Below, piece after piece: positions 9,181 through 20,316 of a stretch of DNA of 64,000 nucleotides. The stretch's first letter is position 1, and every line of letters begins with the position of its first letter. This DNA comes from Bacteroidota bacterium (GTDB lineage Bacteria > Bacteroidota > Bacteroidia > Chitinophagales > Saprospiraceae): the NCBI GenBank assembly GCA_016124585.1, contig WGNL01000004.1, positions 248,001 to 312,000 on the forward strand, given 5' to 3'. Below the pieces are notes generated by a model. That model had not been told where the DNA came from. It did not search any database and saw only the letters and a list, made by a program, of their open reading frames with translations. The position numbers and the translations under genes were made by a program.

Positions 9181-10113
9181 CTAAATATTATGTTTATCGC
9201 AAATTTCATAGCCAAATCTTTGAATATCTTCATTCAATATTTGTTGCAAAATTAGATTATTTTCACAGTAATAATTTGCAAGATGTTTAGCTATTATGTT
9301 TTCATTGATTGTTTTAATGCGCCTATCAATTCTTTTTGTTGGAATAAAATTTATTAATTTATGAAGAAATCTAAAAAAATAGCTGAGAATCTTTGAACTG
9401 TATGTGTCACCTAAATATGGATGTTCAGGCAATACAAATGGATTGAAATATCTCTTTAGCGTCGTTATAATTGGCTTGTAACCAGAGTTAATCTTCCCTG
9501 TTGATATTTTTTTTATATCAAGGTCAATGCCAATAAAATCTAGAATTGACTTGTTAAAAGTACTTGGAAAGTGCTTAAGTTTTTCATAAGGCAAAATGAG
9601 TACATTTTCTTTTCCAAATAAACCAATGTAATAGGTTATCAGTTTTTCATACTTTAAAAAATCCTTGTGAAATAAGTATTTATTTTTTTTCGTTTTAGGC
9701 TCTAAATAATCATCTAAAGAAACCGATCCAACAGCTTTTATGTATTGTGAATAAGAAGAGTAAGCAAAATCTTTTTGTTCTCTAATTCCAATTATTATTT
9801 TTTTATTGCCTGGGAGTTTATGAAGCCGATTGGCAATCTCTTTGGAATCTGCACCACCATTATGTGGGTCTCCAGAAAGTCTTTCATTTGATAAGACTAA
9901 AATTTTATTTTCTTTGTCAGCTTGCGCAATATATGGTTGAACAAAATTTATTCCATTAGCATCATCATATTCAAATGGGTCTGGATAAATTAGTGCATCA
10001 AAAATATCACGCTGTTTTATCCGAATGAACTTATCGAATGATTCAAAAATGTTTTTTTGAATATAGGATGTTCCTGTTTTATGATAACCAATGTGGATTA
10101 TTATGTTTGTCAA
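9181..10113 (-). CDS. Sulfotransferase-like protein
   Basis: A 310-residue protein. The cofactor loop IIIHIGYHKTGTSYIQKNI sits at the extreme N-terminus. KIIIGIREQKDFAYSSYSQYI at about residues 104-124 supplies the 3'-phosphate-binding Arg and Ser. The C-terminus is rich in Lys, Asn and Ile. The only start that keeps the loop is TTG at 10113. It is the first sulfotransferase after the ABC transporter in transcription order. The role is inferred as sulfation of a capsule sugar using PAPS from the CysNDC proteins encoded upstream in the same locus. Confidence 0.75.
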   Translation of the reverse strand: MTNIIIHIGYHKTGTSYIQKNIFESFDKFIRIKQRDIFDALIYPDPFEYDDANGINFVQPYIAQADKENKILVLSNERLSGDPHNGGADSKEIANRLHKLPGNKKIIIGIREQKDFAYSSYSQYIKAVGSVSLDDYLEPKTKKNKYLFHKDFLKYEKLITYYIGLFGKENVLILPYEKLKHFPSTFNKSILDFIGIDLDIKKISTGKINSGYKPIITTLKRYFNPFVLPEHPYLGDTYSSKILSYFFRFLHKLINFIPTKRIDRRIKTINENIIAKHLANYYCENNLILQQILNEDIQRFGYEICDKHNI

Positions 10114-10125
10114 ATTAATACCTGA

Positions 10126-11913
10126 TTATAGATTTTGTAATTCAGTCATTTTTCTAAAAGAGGATGACTCTTCCATCAATTCTGGGTAAATGCCAATTTT
10201 TTCAATTGTGCCCTTATTCATCACAACCACTTCGTCCGTGTTTTTTATTGTGGAAAGCCTATGTGCGATTATCAGTATCGTATATTCCCCTTTAAGGTTA
10301 TCTATGTTCTGTTGTATATCTCTTTCTGTAGCTGTGTCAAGGGCTGAAGTGGCTTCGTCCATTATCAATATGTCAATTTCTTTATACAATTCTCTAGCAA
10401 TAGCAATACGTTGTTTTTGCCCCCCACTTAAATTAATACCATTGGTTCCAAGTACAGTTTGTTCTTTCTCTGGAAGCTCATCAATAAAATTATTTATTGC
10501 TGCTTGTTCAATTACTTTTTTGAATCGGGTCTTGTTTTGCTCGGTGGGTTCAGCCCAAAAAGTTATATTATTGTAGATACTGTCATGGAAAATTACAGGC
10601 TCTTGTGTAATATATCCTATTCTATACTGAACAGTGTTGATGTCAATTTCTTTGTAAGGCACACCATCAATTATTATATCACCAGAGTCAGGTGATAACA
10701 AACCGGCAATAATATTCACTAAAGTGGTTTTCCCACTTCCACTTTCTCCAACAAATGCAATACTTTTATTCTTTTCAATTACCAAATCAATTTTATCCAG
10801 AATTAAGGTGTCACCATATGAAAAACTGGCATTTTTGAGCTCAATTTTTGATGTAAAACTCGCTATTTTCCTTTCACCATTCTCATTTTGATTGGATTTA
10901 AGTTCTGTAATAAAAGATTGAAGATTTTCAATGGACCCTGACACTCCGATGAAATTGTTCCATGCGTTTTGCATAGTAGTGAGAGCATTTAACGCCCTAT
11001 AGAAGAACAATAGTGAAATGAGTATTGAACCGAGGCTTGCATCAAATACTTTGACTTGTACTAGAATAACGATAACTACAATGCCTATTAGCATTGGTTC
11101 TCTAGCTGCTTCAAGGAAGCCACTTAAAATACCGATTTTTCTTCTACTTTGTTCAATAAGATAAATAGTTTTAATTAAACGTTTACTGAAATTCTTCGTC
11201 ATTCCGGTTGCCCTCAGATATTTATAGTTTCCTACATGTTGAATTACTTGCCCTTGATAAATATTTGAATTTGCTGTTAATTTCTTAGAAGCTCCTTTAG
11301 TATATTTGTAAATGAAATTATAAAGTATATTTGTTAGGGCTCCTCCAATTGACACAAGAATTGCAAACTGATAATCAATATAAAATGCAAAGCCCATATA
11401 TACAACTACAAGTACAGTGCCTTCAAAAGTACCAAAATAGGATTGATATGCTTGGGCTATTCTATCAACTTCACCAGTCATAGTATTTTGAATTCTACCA
11501 GTATCTGTAGTTACAAAATATTTGAAGGTAACCCCATTTAGTGAACGCAGCATTTGCAACCTTATTTTTCTGATAAGGGATTGCTGAAGATAAACCCTAT
11601 ACAACCTAGTTGCGTATTTGGCAAGACCCTTGCATGTAAAAAATAACAACATCACTACAAGAGTAGATGTTAGTGTCAACTCAATATGTATAGCTTTCAG
11701 TCCATCCGCAATAAATGACAGGTTACCCATTCCCGAAGCATTGGCTGGTTTATCACCATTTGCCATTTGCAAGATGGGCAAAAACATAGCAAGTCCAAAG
11801 CCGTCCATAAGACCTACCATGATTGAAATAAAAAGAGCTATCAGAATCCTATATCTCAAATAGGAGAAAAACCAATAGGAATTAGAAGCGTATTTCTTTA
11901 ACAGCCTTTTCAT
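10126..11913 (-). CDS. ABC transporter, fused membrane and ATPase domains (PglK/MsbA-like)
   Basis: A half-transporter of 595 residues. The membrane domain covers about residues 20-320 with five to six hydrophobic helices. The nucleotide-binding domain has Walker A GESGSGKTT (389-397), signature LSGGQ (495-499), Walker B ILIMDEATSALD and an H-loop His551. It would act as a homodimer. In a polysaccharide locus without a visible Wzx flippase, a role in flipping lipid-linked oligosaccharide, as for PglK, is plausible; lipid or general export is the alternative. It lies between the Wzc-like kinase and the sulfotransferase block, with small gaps on both sides. Confidence 0.85.
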   Translation of the reverse strand: MKRLLKKYASNSYWFFSYLRYRILIALFISIMVGLMDGFGLAMFLPILQMANGDKPANASGMGNLSFIADGLKAIHIELTLTSTLVVMLLFFTCKGLAKYATRLYRVYLQQSLIRKIRLQMLRSLNGVTFKYFVTTDTGRIQNTMTGEVDRIAQAYQSYFGTFEGTVLVVVYMGFAFYIDYQFAILVSIGGALTNILYNFIYKYTKGASKKLTANSNIYQGQVIQHVGNYKYLRATGMTKNFSKRLIKTIYLIEQSRRKIGILSGFLEAAREPMLIGIVVIVILVQVKVFDASLGSILISLLFFYRALNALTTMQNAWNNFIGVSGSIENLQSFITELKSNQNENGERKIASFTSKIELKNASFSYGDTLILDKIDLVIEKNKSIAFVGESGSGKTTLVNIIAGLLSPDSGDIIIDGVPYKEIDINTVQYRIGYITQEPVIFHDSIYNNITFWAEPTEQNKTRFKKVIEQAAINNFIDELPEKEQTVLGTNGINLSGGQKQRIAIARELYKEIDILIMDEATSALDTATERDIQQNIDNLKGEYTILIIAHRLSTIKNTDEVVVMNKGTIEKIGIYPELMEESSSFRKMTELQNL

Positions 11914-11929
11914 ATACTATTGATTTTGT

Positions 11930-14305
11930 TCAATTTCTTTTGCCAAATAGCTTCCATTTTTTGGTTGGTTTATCATCACTATAATAACCATAACCATAGC
12001 CGTACCCATAACCATAGCCGTACCCATACCGATTGTCTGCGTTGACACCATTAAATACGATTACTGGTTTATTTAGCTTTCCTTGTTTATATTCTTCCTC
12101 CAATGTTTCTAAGAAATTCTTTCTAGTCACTCCGTAGCGAACTACAAATATTGTTCTTGAGGCAAATTGGTTTAGTACTAATGCATCACTTACGAGACCA
12201 AGCGGGGATGTATCAATAAGGATGTAATCAAATTCACTTTTAAGTTTACCCAATAATTGTTTTAGTTTGTCATTTTGCAATAATTCTGCGGGATTTGGAG
12301 GTATAGGGCCTGTGGGGATAAAAAATAGATTTTCATTTTGATCAATTCGGTGAATGATATCATTTGAGCCACATGCTCCCACTAAATACTGACTAATACC
12401 TGTTGCGTTTTCGTCAAATTCCAAGTACTTACTTAGTTTTGGTTTTCGCAAGTCCAAGCCAATGATAATAGTTTTGTAGCCTGCAAGAGCCATACTCATT
12501 CCTAAATTAAGTGTGATGAAGCTTTTGCCTTCACCACTTACGTTTGATGTGAGTAATAATGTTTGGCATCCATCCCCAATTTTACCGTATTGAAGATTGG
12601 TGCGCAGCATTCTAAACATTTCAGCGATACCTGTGCGACTATTTGGCTTTACAACTATCTGCTCTAATTTTTTATTGAAGCCAATAGTGCCAAAAATAGG
12701 TATGCTAGTCATGTCTTTAATATCTTTCTCAGATTGAATTGTATTTTTAAGAGCATAAATTAAATAAACTACACCAGCAGGAAATGTTAGACCTGACGTA
12801 AGTGCAAATAACCAAATTAGTAAAATAGTTGGTTCTACTGGATTTTTATTTGGTACTGCGGGATCTATTAATCTTGAATTAGAGGTTGTAACTGCAAGCG
12901 ACAATGCTGTCTGCTCTCGTTTTTCTAATAGGAATAAGAACAAGCTTTCTTTTATATTTTGTTGTCTTGCTATGTCAAGATATTCTCGATGTTTTTTTGG
13001 AAGTGAGCTGATACGTCCTTTGAATTTATTTAGGTTTCGCTCAATGTTGTCAATTCTGATGCCAATATCAAGTTTTACCTGACGTATATTTTGGAGAATT
13101 GTATTTCTATAAGCATTTATTTCTTCTTCTAGTTGCCTAATGCCAGGGTGTTGTTCACCAGTTGAGCGTTGTAGGCGCTCTCTCATTAGTATTCTTTCAT
13201 TGTAATCAGCGATTTGAGATTGCAGGCTTGCTTCTTGCGTGAGGTTGGATGGTAATAATTCGTATTTATTGAGATTCTTTTGCAAATAATCTTCTATTGT
13301 TCCTAATATGATTCGATTAACCTCTTCTTGATTCAATAACTTTTCATATTCTCCAATGCTTCCAAGAAGACTTTCTGGATTTTCTGGATTATCTAAAAGT
13401 ATATCATTATTTCGCATAAAGGTTTCAACATCCTTTTCCACACCGCTAAGTTCTCCAGATAATAAATCTATCCGCTCTTCCACAAATTTTAGCGTATTTC
13501 TAGAGACGGCATTTTTGTCTTCTATGGTAGTTTCTTGATATACCTGAATCAGTGTGTTAATTAAATCTGCTGCCCTTTTTGCAACTTCATTCTTTATTCC
13601 AAGCTCCAGCACGTCGGAATATTTAGCTGCATTTTTAATGGTTAATTGGCTGATGAATTTTTTAGCAGCAGCATAAGTATCCATCACTCTTACCTCTACT
13701 GGCAAAGAGGGAAGAACAATGTTCGTGTCACGAATTAAAATAAAATTGCCTAATTTGGACTGCACTGGCAAGCCAAATTGATAAGTGATGGGCTTACTGT
13801 CATTTAACTGTAATTTGAAATGCTCCTCATCCACAATATCAATTGTGAACACCCCAGGCTTCTGAAAACCTAGAGTATCCAACATTCTAAAACTAAAAGG
13901 CATATTGTTGTAAATATCTGCCTCAGCAATCTTACCTACCTTTTTTGACACTATATTTAAGTTAAGCCGTTTTACGACTTCTTCCATGAGCGATGCAGAC
14001 TTTAGAATGACAATTTCATTTTCTAAGTTAACGGAACTGCCTTTAAAGCCAAGCTCTTGCAAAAGTGCCTCTTCTGAAAACTCACCAGAAGATTTATCAT
14101 CTTTTATCAACAATGTAGCCTTTACCTCATACTTAGGGGCTGTGTACCGTAAATACAGATATGCCAACGAAGCGCCTAAGGTTAAACCTATTACATATAA
14201 ATACCAATAGCGGAGAATATATTTGAATAAAAACTCCCTAATATCAAGAGCTTTTTCTTCCTCAAAGCTATGGTTATAATTTTCGGATGGAATTGATTGA
14301 TTCAA
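11930..14305 (-). CDS. Wzc-like polysaccharide co-polymerase / tyrosine autokinase
   Basis: A 791-residue inner-membrane protein controlling chain length and export. A first membrane helix is at about 33-52, the periplasmic Wzz-like domain with coiled coils at about 60-490, and a second helix at 493-517. The cytoplasmic BY-kinase domain has Walker A SNVSGEGKS (587-595), Walker A' IIIGLDLRKPK (613-623) and Walker B YILIDTSPLG. The C-terminus holds a Tyr-Gly repeat (about 760-775) followed by YYSDD, a typical autophosphorylated tyrosine tail, here unusually regular. The start appears to be TTG at 14305; the next Met is over 100 residues in. It pairs with the Wza-like protein encoded just upstream. 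Confidence 0.9.
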   Translation of the reverse strand: MNQSIPSENYNHSFEEEKALDIREFLFKYILRYWYLYVIGLTLGASLAYLYLRYTAPKYEVKATLLIKDDKSSGEFSEEALLQELGFKGSSVNLENEIVILKSASLMEEVVKRLNLNIVSKKVGKIAEADIYNNMPFSFRMLDTLGFQKPGVFTIDIVDEEHFKLQLNDSKPITYQFGLPVQSKLGNFILIRDTNIVLPSLPVEVRVMDTYAAAKKFISQLTIKNAAKYSDVLELGIKNEVAKRAADLINTLIQVYQETTIEDKNAVSRNTLKFVEERIDLLSGELSGVEKDVETFMRNNDILLDNPENPESLLGSIGEYEKLLNQEEVNRIILGTIEDYLQKNLNKYELLPSNLTQEASLQSQIADYNERILMRERLQRSTGEQHPGIRQLEEEINAYRNTILQNIRQVKLDIGIRIDNIERNLNKFKGRISSLPKKHREYLDIARQQNIKESLFLFLLEKREQTALSLAVTTSNSRLIDPAVPNKNPVEPTILLIWLFALTSGLTFPAGVVYLIYALKNTIQSEKDIKDMTSIPIFGTIGFNKKLEQIVVKPNSRTGIAEMFRMLRTNLQYGKIGDGCQTLLLTSNVSGEGKSFITLNLGMSMALAGYKTIIIGLDLRKPKLSKYLEFDENATGISQYLVGACGSNDIIHRIDQNENLFFIPTGPIPPNPAELLQNDKLKQLLGKLKSEFDYILIDTSPLGLVSDALVLNQFASRTIFVVRYGVTRKNFLETLEEEYKQGKLNKPVIVFNGVNADNRYGYGYGYGYGYGYGYYSDDKPTKKWKLFGKRN
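11981..12028 (-). repeat. Tyr-Gly coding repeat in the Wzc-like tail
   Basis: The end of the kinase gene is built from alternating Tyr and Gly codons, seven to eight units. At DNA level an 18-base unit (ACCATAGCCGTACCCATA on the plus strand) is repeated almost exactly. Such a tract can change length by replication slippage, which would change the number of phosphorylatable tyrosines. Confidence 0.85.
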
Positions 14306-14362
14306 TTTTTAATGGTTAGTAGTGGTGAAATAAAAATAATGAACCTATTAATAATCCTTGTT

Positions 14363-15175
14363 TCACCTTGTGAAGGCAATAATAAATGCCGTAATTGAGA
14401 TTACACTAGAGATGATAGGTAATGCTTCGAATATAGGGTCTCGAACAGTGGCAGTAGCTTCTTTTATCGGCTCAACATAAATGATATCATTTTGTTGCAA
14501 ATAGAAATATGGAGATTCAAAAACTTGTGGTGAATGAATATTTACATATCCAAACTCCCTTTTTCCATCATGTTCTCTAATAACAAGAATATTTTCACGG
14601 TTGCTGTATGGCGTCAAATCTCCGGCTTGGCCTAAAGCTTCAAGAATGGTCATTCGCTCACCTGGAACTGTTATGGTACGTGGTGCCTTTACCTCTCCTA
14701 TTACAGTAAATCTAAAGTTCATAAATCTAATAATAACAACGGGATCTTTTAGATATGGGGTCAATTTCTCAGCAATGGCAGCTTTTGCCTCGTTAACAGT
14801 CATTCCTGCAATTTTTAACCTACCAATTACAGGTAAATCAATGTTACCATCAATATCTACTAAATACCCTTGAATTGTTGGATTACCGTTTTGTGAACCA
14901 ATTTGTGAAAGGCTGGTGGTTGGAATTAAGTTGAAAGGTTCCTCCGCTTCAATATCAAGCGTCTTTATGCGGATATAAAGTGCATCATCTGGTTGTATCC
15001 GTATTCTTATTTGATTGGTAATTTCTTGATTTTGAAGTGGTACAAATTCTGATGTGTTCCTAAAATCTAATAATTGAGGATGCCTAACACAGGAACTTGA
15101 AAAAACACATACGGTCAACAATAGAGCCTTTAGCACTTGATAGATGATTTTTGGTTTAGGTTTATTGAAGACCAT
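14363..15175 (-). CDS. Wza/OPX-family polysaccharide export lipoprotein
   Basis: This is an outer-membrane polysaccharide export protein of about 270 residues. The chosen ATG at 15175 gives a compact signal peptide (basic KPKPK, hydrophobic core, then VFSSSC as a lipobox with Cys29); an upstream ATG at 15226 would add 17 residues without a signal-like character. The Poly_export segment IRIQPDDALYIRI follows. SLBB-like domains include VDIDGNIDLPVIGRLKIAGMT and FTVIGEVKAPRTITVPGERM, and a C-terminal hydrophobic segment near LPIISSVISITAFIIAF suits the short Bacteroidota OPX type. It should work with the Wzc-like kinase encoded directly downstream. Confidence 0.9.
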   Translation of the reverse strand: MVFNKPKPKIIYQVLKALLLTVCVFSSSCVRHPQLLDFRNTSEFVPLQNQEITNQIRIRIQPDDALYIRIKTLDIEAEEPFNLIPTTSLSQIGSQNGNPTIQGYLVDIDGNIDLPVIGRLKIAGMTVNEAKAAIAEKLTPYLKDPVVIIRFMNFRFTVIGEVKAPRTITVPGERMTILEALGQAGDLTPYSNRENILVIREHDGKREFGYVNIHSPQVFESPYFYLQQNDIIYVEPIKEATATVRDPIFEALPIISSVISITAFIIAFTR

Positions 15176-15284
15176 ACCTTTATTGTTTTGGATTGTGGTT
15201 TGGGTGCAAAAATCAGGATTTATCATACTATGGGCAGAAAAATAGTTAGGAAGTAAGTTTCGCTTTGTAGGTTTAATTTTAAAG

Positions 15285-16349
15285 TTAAGTTTTATTATTC
15301 AGTCTAAGGTTTTGTAAGCCTTTATGCTGAGTCTTCCGCAGAGCTTGAGTAGAAATATATGTCTGATTTTCTTTGTACCACTGGAATGCTTTTTCTAGGC
15401 CTTCCCTGATTTTCACTTTGGGTTCATACCCCAAATAATTCATGGCCTTGGAAATATCTGCGAGGCTGTGTTTTACATCGCCAGGGCGTTCTGGGCCGAA
15501 TATGGGTGCTAACTCGGAATTGGACAATTCCTTAAGGATATTGAATAATTCCAATAAGGTGGTTTGTTCCCCATTGGCAATGTTATAGACTTCATTGGAG
15601 GCTTCCTTGCGTTTGCTGAACATGGCTTTTATGTTGGCTTGAACAGCATTTTCGACATAGGTGAAATCACGGCTATGGTTGCCATCCCCATTGATGGTAG
15701 GTGGGGTATTTTCCAGCACCGCCTTCATAAACAATGGAATGACCGCTGCATAGGCGCCATTGGGGTCTTGTCGTGGCCCGAAAATATTGAAATAGCGAAG
15801 CCCGATGAAATCCACTTCATATAACCTGGCAAAAACATCGGCATATAGTTCACTGACTAATTTTGTAACGGCATAGGGAGACAAGGGCTTCCCGGTTACG
15901 TCTTCTCGCTTTGGTAAATAGGGACTGTCCCCATAAGTGGAGGAAGAGGCGGCATATACCAGCTTTTTAATTCTGGCTTCTTTGGCGGCTAAGAACATAT
16001 TGAGGGTGCCGCCAATATTGACTTCGTTGGTCGTGATAGGGTCTTTGATAGACCTTGGAACAGAGCTAAGTGCTGCTTGGTGTGATACGAAATCCATGCC
16101 TTCACATGCCCTTTTACAGGTGTCAAAATCCCGTATATCACCTTCCAGGAATTCAAACTTCGGATGTTGCCTAAAAGACTCTATATTATTTAAATGCCCA
16201 GTAGCTAAGTTATCCAATACCCTGACGATGCTTATGGATTCCATTTCAAGTAAGGTTTCCACTAGGTTTGAACCAATGAAACCTGCACCACCTGTAACTA
16301 GTATTTTGGCTGTTGGTCGTTGGCTATTGGCTGTTGGTTGATGGCTCAT
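15285..16349 (-). CDS. SDR-family NDP-sugar epimerase (WbpP/TviC-like)
   Basis: A 354-residue extended short-chain dehydrogenase. The NAD-binding motif GGAGFIG is at residues 20-26. The catalytic Tyr159 and Lys163 lie in SPYAVTKL, with SSSTYG before them and [12 protein letters not shown] after. The overall pattern, including DNLATGH and [10 protein letters not shown], resembles UDP-N-acetylglucosamine(uronic acid) 4-epimerases such as WbpP and TviC. With the dehydrogenase at 24044-25342 it could make UDP-GalNAcA. Residues 2-14 ([13 protein letters not shown]) are encoded by a period-7 DNA repeat and look like an accidental N-terminal addition; the enzyme proper starts at KILVTGG. A short gap of 97 bases precedes it. 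Confidence 0.85.
   Translation of the reverse strand: MSHQPTANSQRPTAKILVTGGAGFIGSNLVETLLEMESISIVRVLDNLATGHLNNIESFRQHPKFEFLEGDIRDFDTCKRACEGMDFVSHQAALSSVPRSIKDPITTNEVNIGGTLNMFLAAKEARIKKLVYAASSSTYGDSPYLPKREDVTGKPLSPYAVTKLVSELYADVFARLYEVDFIGLRYFNIFGPRQDPNGAYAAVIPLFMKAVLENTPPTINGDGNHSRDFTYVENAVQANIKAMFSKRKEASNEVYNIANGEQTTLLELFNILKELSNSELAPIFGPERPGDVKHSLADISKAMNYLGYEPKVKIREGLEKAFQWYKENQTYISTQALRKTQHKGLQNLRLNNKT
16306..16347 (+). repeat. Heptad tandem repeat island A
   Basis: Six consecutive 7-base units (TTGGCTG, TTGGTCG, TTGGCTA, TTGGCTG, TTGGTTG, ATGGCTC) with a strong TTGG phase. The island contains the first codons of the epimerase gene on the reverse strand and ends at its start codon. Confidence 0.85.
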
Positions 16350-16446
16350 ATATCTTATTAAGGAACAGTTCCTTGCCTGATGAAAAAAGTAACTGGACTC
16401 GTAGAGAAGCGGCGTTTAGGTTTCCCTTTACAGGGGCTGACCTATC

Positions 16447-17523
16447 TTACACAAAAACCTTGGAACCAGCCTGCTGATATACCAAATACCAACGCACGAA
16501 TCGGGCGATGCCTTCCCTTACTGTTGTTTTGGGTTTATAGTCAAAATCTCGCATCAAATCCGACACATCCGCATAGGTTGTTTCCACGTCTCCCGGTTGC
16601 ATTGGTAGATATTCTTTTTTTGCTTCAACGCCAAGTTCATCCTCAATAGCTGTAATAAACTCCATTAATTGGGTTGGTTCACTATTGCCAATATTATAGA
16701 CCCGGAATGGAGCAGTTGGGGAATAGGGGGAGGACGGTTTAGGGTTTTGGGTTTCAGGTTTAAGGGGGGTGGGCGAAGGAGCCAGTATCCGAACGATGCC
16801 TTCTACAATATCATCTACATAAGTGAAATCACGTGAAAGTTTACCCTCGTTGAATACTTGAATTGGTTTGCCCTCTAAAATGGCTTTTGTAAAAAGGGAA
16901 TATGCCATATCTGGGCGTCCCCAAGGGCCGTAGACTGTGAAAAAACGAAGACCGGTAGCTGGCAGGTTGAACAAATGGCTGTAGGTATGGGCCATTAGTT
17001 CATTGCTTTTTTTGGTAGCTGCGTAAAATGAAATTGGCGCATCCGTTGAATCTTCTACTTTGAAAGGCACCGACTGGGCATCACCATATACACTTGAACT
17101 GCTTGCAAAAACAAGGTGTTTAACCTCGTGATGTCGGCAGGACTCCAATATATTGAAAAAACCCACAATGTTGCTTTGAATATAAGCTTCTGGGTGCTTT
17201 ATGCTATACCTGACACCTGCCTGCGCTGCCAAGTGGCAAACCCTATCAAATTTTTGCTTGAAAAACAGGCGTTCAAGGTTAGCCGCATCTTCTATTCCCA
17301 ATTGAATAAAGGAATAATTGGGATTTTTACTGCTCACAACAGGCTCATTGTAGGCAATTTTTTGGCTTTCAATGCCAGCATCCGCCAATCGGTCCAATTT
17401 CAATTTTACGTCATAATAGTTGTTGAGATTGTCCAATCCAACAACTTCATGGCCATCTTGCACTAAGCGCTTTGCCAAATGAAAACCAATAAATCCTGCG
17501 GAGCCTGTGACAAGTATTTTCAA
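16447..17523 (-). CDS. UDP-glucuronate 4-epimerase-like SDR
   Basis: A 358-residue SDR epimerase. Motifs are TGSAGFIG at residues 6-13, DNLNNYYD at 31-38, LAAQAGVRYSI at 98-108, and Tyr167/Lys171 in SFYAATKKSNE; the segment YGPWGRPDMA is characteristic of UDP-glucuronate 4-epimerases of the LspL/Cap1J type. The product would be UDP-galacturonate for the repeat unit. Residues about 248-271 form a Pro/Ser/Thr-rich insertion encoded by a period-7 repeat, placed just before the conserved RVYNIGN strand, where relatives normally have a short loop. The start is TTG at 17523, as MKILVTG must be the beginning and no ATG is available. Confidence 0.87.
   Translation of the reverse strand: MKILVTGSAGFIGFHLAKRLVQDGHEVVGLDNLNNYYDVKLKLDRLADAGIESQKIAYNEPVVSSKNPNYSFIQLGIEDAANLERLFFKQKFDRVCHLAAQAGVRYSIKHPEAYIQSNIVGFFNILESCRHHEVKHLVFASSSSVYGDAQSVPFKVEDSTDAPISFYAATKKSNELMAHTYSHLFNLPATGLRFFTVYGPWGRPDMAYSLFTKAILEGKPIQVFNEGKLSRDFTYVDDIVEGIVRILAPSPTPLKPETQNPKPSSPYSPTAPFRVYNIGNSEPTQLMEFITAIEDELGVEAKKEYLPMQPGDVETTYADVSDLMRDFDYKPKTTVREGIARFVRWYLVYQQAGSKVFV
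16711..16782 (-). repeat. Period-7 repeat insertion inside the epimerase gene
   Basis: On the plus strand, 16741-16768 reads as four 7-base units (AGGGTTT, TGGGTTT, CAGGTTT, AAGGGGG), preceded by further G-rich units with the same spacing from about 16714. The frame is kept, and it encodes a loop rich in Pro, Ser and Thr. Confidence 0.7.
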
Positions 17524-17579
17524 AAATTAGATTGTTGGATTGTCATATTATATACCTGCTTTTCCTTACTCAACAAACT

Positions 17580-19164
<1,585 letters not shown>

Positions 19165-19165
<1 letters not shown>

Positions 19166-20307
19166 TAGGCAAAAAAAGCAGCTATCGCACTACAAATATG
19201 ATTCAATTGTATTTCATCCATTTCGGTATGGATTGGCAACGATAACACTGCATCACAAAGCATTTCAGTGACTGGGAGTTCCTCCCCGCTTTTCCAATAG
19301 GTTTTGAATGCTTGCTGTTTGTACAACGGGACAGGATAATAAATCATGCTAGGAATGGCATTTTCCTTTAGGTACTCTATCAATGCCGAACGGTCACTAG
19401 CTGGTACTTTGAGCGTATATTGGTGGAAAACATGGCTTGAGTTAGCCTGTCTTGTTGGAATAATGACCTGCGGAATTTGCGAAAATACTTTATCATAAGC
19501 AGCTGCCACGCTTTGCCTAAGGGCACAATACTCGTCCAATCGTTTCAATTTGATGCTCAAAATGGCGGCCTGAATAGAATCCAATCTGGAGTTAACCCCA
19601 AGCACATCATGGTAATAGCGCTTGTCCTGTCCATGATTGGCTATTTTCCTTATTTTTTTTGCCAATTCATCATCATTGGTCATGATAGCGCCGCCATCAC
19701 CATAGCAGCCTAAATTTTTGGAGGGGTAAAACGATGTGGTGCCAATATGGCCAATTGTTCCCGCTTTTTGTTTTTTACCTTTACCAAATACATAATCAGC
19801 CCCAATGGCCTGTGCATTGTCTTCAATCACATAGAGGCCATGTTTTTCTGCTAGGGCCATGATGGGTTCCATATCGGCACATTGCCCGAACAAATGCACT
19901 GGAACGATGGCCTTGGTCTTGGGAGTTATAGCTTTTTCTATTATTTCAGCCGTGATATTGAATGTGTCTGGTGCCACATCTACCATAACGGGAGTTAGTC
20001 TCAATAGGCCAATAACTTCAGCAGTAGCCACATAGGTAAAACTGGGTACTATAACTTCATCTCCCGGCTCTAATTCCAAGGCCATTAGCGCAATTTGGAG
20101 CGCATCGGTGCCATTGGCACATGGAATGACATGCATTACGTTTAAGTAATGTTCCAATTCGACTTGAAAGGCTTTTACCTGTGGGCCATTGATGAATTGT
20201 GTGGAAGCTATACATTCCAACACGGCAGAATCAATTTCATCCTTAATTTTGAGGTACTGACTTTTTAGGTCAACCATTTGGATGTTATGATTTACTACGG
20301 TGTTCAT
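19165..20307 (-). CDS. wlbC: DegT/DnrJ/EryC1/StrS aminotransferase (WbpE/WlbC-like)
   Basis: A PLP-dependent sugar aminotransferase of 380 residues. The PLP lysine is in [11 protein letters not shown] (Lys197 counted from the ATG at 20307). [11 protein letters not shown] and [11 protein letters not shown] are the conserved substrate and cofactor segments of the family. It would aminate the 3-keto sugar made by the WlbA-like enzyme, giving UDP-GlcNAc3NA. The order aminotransferase, acetyltransferase, oxidoreductase forms a complete module with the dehydrogenase at 24044-25342. I start at the ATG at 20307; a TTG one codon earlier is possible. Confidence 0.9.
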
Positions 20308-20316
20308 CAAATCTTG

